DNA of 64,000 nucleotides, from contig DASQMI010000069.1 in assembly GCA_035645555.1 (NCBI GenBank), forward strand, positions 1 to 64,000. The letters run 5' to 3'. The stretch comes from Lysobacter_F sp035645555. Its GTDB lineage: Bacteria; Pseudomonadota; Gammaproteobacteria; Xanthomonadales; Xanthomonadaceae. Shown in pieces: positions 61,801 to 64,000 of the stretch (its first letter is position 1; every line of letters starts with the position of its first letter). The translations under genes were made by a program, and so were the position numbers. The notes below the pieces were generated by a model, which was not told where the DNA came from, searched no databases, and saw only the letters and a list, made by a program, of their open reading frames with translations.

Positions 61801-63966
61801 TCAGAACGACAGCGTCACGCTTAGGTAGGCCGCGCGCGGCGAGCCCGGCGAGAGGTTGTTGTCGTTGTGCGCGGAGACGAAGTAGCGCTTGTCGAACAGG
61901 TTCTCGACGTTGAGTTGCAGTTGCACGTGCTGGCTCGGCGTGTAGTAGAGCGCCGCGTCGTAGCGGGTGAAGCTGCGCAGCGTGACCGCGTTGGAGGCCT
62001 GCGGGTGGATCGCGCTGCGGTAGATCGCGCCCAGGCCCACGCCCCATTGCGCGTTGAAGTCGTAGCGGTTCCACAGCGACGCGGTCTGCCCGGCCAGGTT
62101 CGCCGGCGTGCGGCCGCGGTCGGCGCCGAACAGGATCTCGCCGTCCTGCCAGGCGTAGCCGCCCATCACACGCCAGGCGTCGGTGATCTGCCCGGAGATG
62201 CCGAGCTCCACGCCTTCGATGCGTTCGCCCTCGCCGAGGATCGAGCGGGTTGGGTTGGCCGGATCCGGCTGGATCACGTTGTCGCGATGGAGCCGGAACA
62301 CCGCCGCCGTCAGCACCAGGTCGCGCCTGACGTCCCACTTCGCGCCGATCTCGTAGTTCTCGTATTCCTCCGGATCGAACGCGCGGTTGCTGGCCGACAG
62401 CGAACCCATCTGCTCGCCGGCGCGCGGCAGGTAGGTGATGCCGTAGCTCGCGTACAGCGCCAGGTTCTCCAGCGGCTTGAAGATCAGCCCCGCGCGCGGC
62501 GACCACAGGTCGTCCTCGGTGGTGATCCGCTGGCCGCCGCCCTGGCGGTTGCGGAAGTCGATCTCGAAGCGGTCGAAGCGCACGCCCAGCACCGCCTGCC
62601 ACTGCGGCGAGAATTCGATCTGGTCCTGCACGTACGCCGCGGCGATGCGCGCTTCGACGGTGTTGTTGGCGTCGGAGCTGCCGTTGTTGGCGAACGTCAC
62701 CGCGCCCGTGTAGCGCGGATTCGCCACAGGCACGCAGAACGCGGCCGTGGTGGCAGAAAACGCGCCGTTGCCGTTGTAGCAGAGGTTGGACGGGAACGCG
62801 CCGGTCTGGCGGAAGTTCTCGCTGTCCTGGCGTCCGAACTCGAGGCCGGCGAGCACGGTGTGCTTCACCGCGCCGGTCTGCGCGGAGAAGATCAGGTCCG
62901 TCTGGTTGAACAGGTTCTCGCGTTCGGTCGCGCTGCTGTACGCGCTGAGCGCGACTACCGGCGTACCGGCCGGGCCGGTGCGCAGCGGACCGCCGGCGAA
63001 CACGTTCTGGTAGAACTTGTCGTAGCGCGCGTAACGGGTGCGGTTGCGCAACAGCGCGCCGTTGCCGAACTCGTGTTCGAACAGCACGTTCACCGCGTCC
63101 ATCTCGAATTCGGACGGGCTGAGGCCGGGCGCGCCGAAGTAAGTGGAGCGGTCGGTGGCGACCGGATAGCGCCGGCCCTCGAATGCGACCGCGTACGACG
63201 GCACGCCGCGGTCGGTGACGCGCCGGTCCTCGAAGTGCTCCGCGTCGACGTGCAGGTGGGTGTTCTCGCCGAGGCGGAACGCGAAGCTCGGGTTGATGCC
63301 CCAGCGCTCCAGCTCGAACGCATCACGGAAGTTCTCGCTGTCCTCGTACAGCCCGGTCACGCGGAACGCGAACGCGTCGCTCACCGCCTTGCCGACATCC
63401 ACCGTCGCGCGGCGGCGGTCCCACGAACCTACCTGCAGCTTGAGCTCGCGCGTCGTGTTCCAGTCGGCCTGCTTGGTCACGCGGTTGATCACGCCGCCGG
63501 TACCGCCGCGGCCGAACGTCATCGCGTTCGGGCCCTTGAGCACCTCGACGCGCTCGACGTTGTAGAGGTCGCGGAAGTACTGCATGTCATCGCGCATGCC
63601 GTCGACGAACATGTCGGCGGTTGAGGTGTTGCCGCGTAGCACCGGCGCGTCGCGATGGCCCTCGCCCTGCGCGATGCCGGTGCCGGGCACGTACTGCACC
63701 ACGTCGGCGAGGCCGCGCATGGCGGTGTCGTCGATCATCTCCTCGGTCACCACGCTGATCGACTGCGGCACGTCGATCAGCGGCGTGTCGGTGCGCGTTG
63801 CGGTACGGCTGGCGTCGGCACGGTAGCTGTCGCGCTGGCCGTGCACTTCCACGCGGTCGAGCTCGGTCGGACCCGGCGCGGGCTCGGCGAGGGCGGGGAG
63901 CGCAAGGGCGAGCGAGAGGGCGCCGGCGAGCGGCGAGACGGTCGGTCGACGGGACATGGGTTCCAT
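61801..63966 (-). CDS. TonB-dependent siderophore receptor
   Basis: 721 residues. Signal peptide about 1-28, TonB box ELDRVEVHG, plug domain (TPLIDVPQSISVVTEEMI; GMRDDMQYFRDLYNVERVEVLKGPNAMTFGRGGTGGVINRVTK) and a 22-strand barrel ending in Phe (YLSVTLSF). Plug sequence resembles catecholate receptors of the Fiu type. Alternative start three codons downstream (MSRRPTV). Only 34 upstream bases are visible, with no evident Fur box. Confidence 0.93.
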   Translation of the reverse strand: MEPMSRRPTVSPLAGALSLALALPALAEPAPGPTELDRVEVHGQRDSYRADASRTATRTDTPLIDVPQSISVVTEEMIDDTAMRGLADVVQYVPGTGIAQGEGHRDAPVLRGNTSTADMFVDGMRDDMQYFRDLYNVERVEVLKGPNAMTFGRGGTGGVINRVTKQADWNTTRELKLQVGSWDRRRATVDVGKAVSDAFAFRVTGLYEDSENFRDAFELERWGINPSFAFRLGENTHLHVDAEHFEDRRVTDRGVPSYAVAFEGRRYPVATDRSTYFGAPGLSPSEFEMDAVNVLFEHEFGNGALLRNRTRYARYDKFYQNVFAGGPLRTGPAGTPVVALSAYSSATERENLFNQTDLIFSAQTGAVKHTVLAGLEFGRQDSENFRQTGAFPSNLCYNGNGAFSATTAAFCVPVANPRYTGAVTFANNGSSDANNTVEARIAAAYVQDQIEFSPQWQAVLGVRFDRFEIDFRNRQGGGQRITTEDDLWSPRAGLIFKPLENLALYASYGITYLPRAGEQMGSLSASNRAFDPEEYENYEIGAKWDVRRDLVLTAAVFRLHRDNVIQPDPANPTRSILGEGERIEGVELGISGQITDAWRVMGGYAWQDGEILFGADRGRTPANLAGQTASLWNRYDFNAQWGVGLGAIYRSAIHPQASNAVTLRSFTRYDAALYYTPSQHVQLQLNVENLFDKRYFVSAHNDNNLSPGSPRAAYLSVTLSF

Positions 63967-64000
63967 TCCGGGGAGCGGCAGCGGCCGCGTTCGGAAGGAA

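Noticed and set aside
61867..63624. A 585-codon plus-strand frame opposite the siderophore receptor
   Set aside because: Val/Leu/Arg/His-rich shadow of the receptor gene; no start signal or domain.

Overview
The window is a compact, very GC-rich (roughly 70% by eye) bacterial chromosome segment. Gene content and order point to the Lysobacteraceae/Xanthomonadaceae (Gammaproteobacteria; Lysobacter- or Luteimonas-like). The supporting features are a rpoN-hpf-hprK-rapZ-EIIA(Man)-ptsH-ptsI block without a sugar permease, a fused cysNC next to cysD, tandem pilT-pilU beside yggS-proC, the intergenic hairpin repeat GTAGGAGCGGCTTCAGCCGC, and two giant sensor proteins with an Reg_prop-type periplasmic propeller. 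The assignment is inference; no rRNA, tRNA or phylogenetic marker test was possible. I see no phage, insertion sequence, CRISPR array or tRNA.

Layout, left to right. 1-1.6 kb: end of an unknown gene, a polyprenyl-phosphate glycosyltransferase and a CBS-pair protein. 1.6-8.1 kb: AsmA-like protein, a sulfotransferase plus 2-oxoglutarate oxygenase pair, prfC, a secreted phytase-like propeller and a small acidic protein. 8.2-18.5 kb: a Reg_prop/GGDEF diguanylate cyclase, sdaA, a glutaredoxin-like protein, a YceI-cytochrome b561-YceI operon and a Reg_prop hybrid histidine kinase. 18.5-26 kb: hemE, a WGR protein, a tandem repeat cluster, aroB-aroK-glycerate kinase, divergent pdxH plus a cobalamin-binding-like protein, then a DUF4426 lipoprotein, proC and yggS. 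26-32.5 kb: pilT, pilU, yqgE, ruvX, pyrB, mgtE and a small exported protein.

32.5-44.6 kb: a long minus-strand envelope/regulation block (kdsD-kdsC-lptC-lptA-lptB-rpoN-hpf-hprK-rapZ-EIIA-ptsH-ptsI, with mgtE beyond a small plus-strand gene) and divergent ibaG-murA-GNAT. 44.6-52.5 kb: two tandem DUF3108 genes, purN, purM, divergent DUF2066-perM-hda, a hairpin repeat pair, then murU-amgK for cell-wall recycling. 52.7-64 kb: cysD-cysNC, a PAS/GAF hybrid histidine kinase, an M20 dipeptidase, a ComEA-like helix-hairpin-helix protein, a HutD protein, and a TonB-dependent siderophore receptor with its PepSY membrane protein.

Themes: Kdo/LPS transport, peptidoglycan precursor synthesis and recycling, and amino-sugar control (RapZ) sit together with the nitrogen/regulatory PTS. 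PLP supply and homeostasis (pdxH, yggS) sit near serine/glycerate and proline genes. Many genes overlap by 1 or 4 nt, implying translational coupling. No gene-free stretch exceeds 300 bases; the longest are 58086-58325 (hairpins) and 19829-20057 (repeats).

The most interesting signal is promoter geometry. Six genes have a TANNNT hexamer exactly six bases before the start codon and no Shine-Dalgarno sequence, suggesting leaderless mRNAs. One divergent pair (glycerate kinase/pdxH) has start codons exactly 18 bp apart with interlocking -10-like elements. Otherwise the region is mostly conserved housekeeping DNA and I do not see a clearly new multi-gene system.
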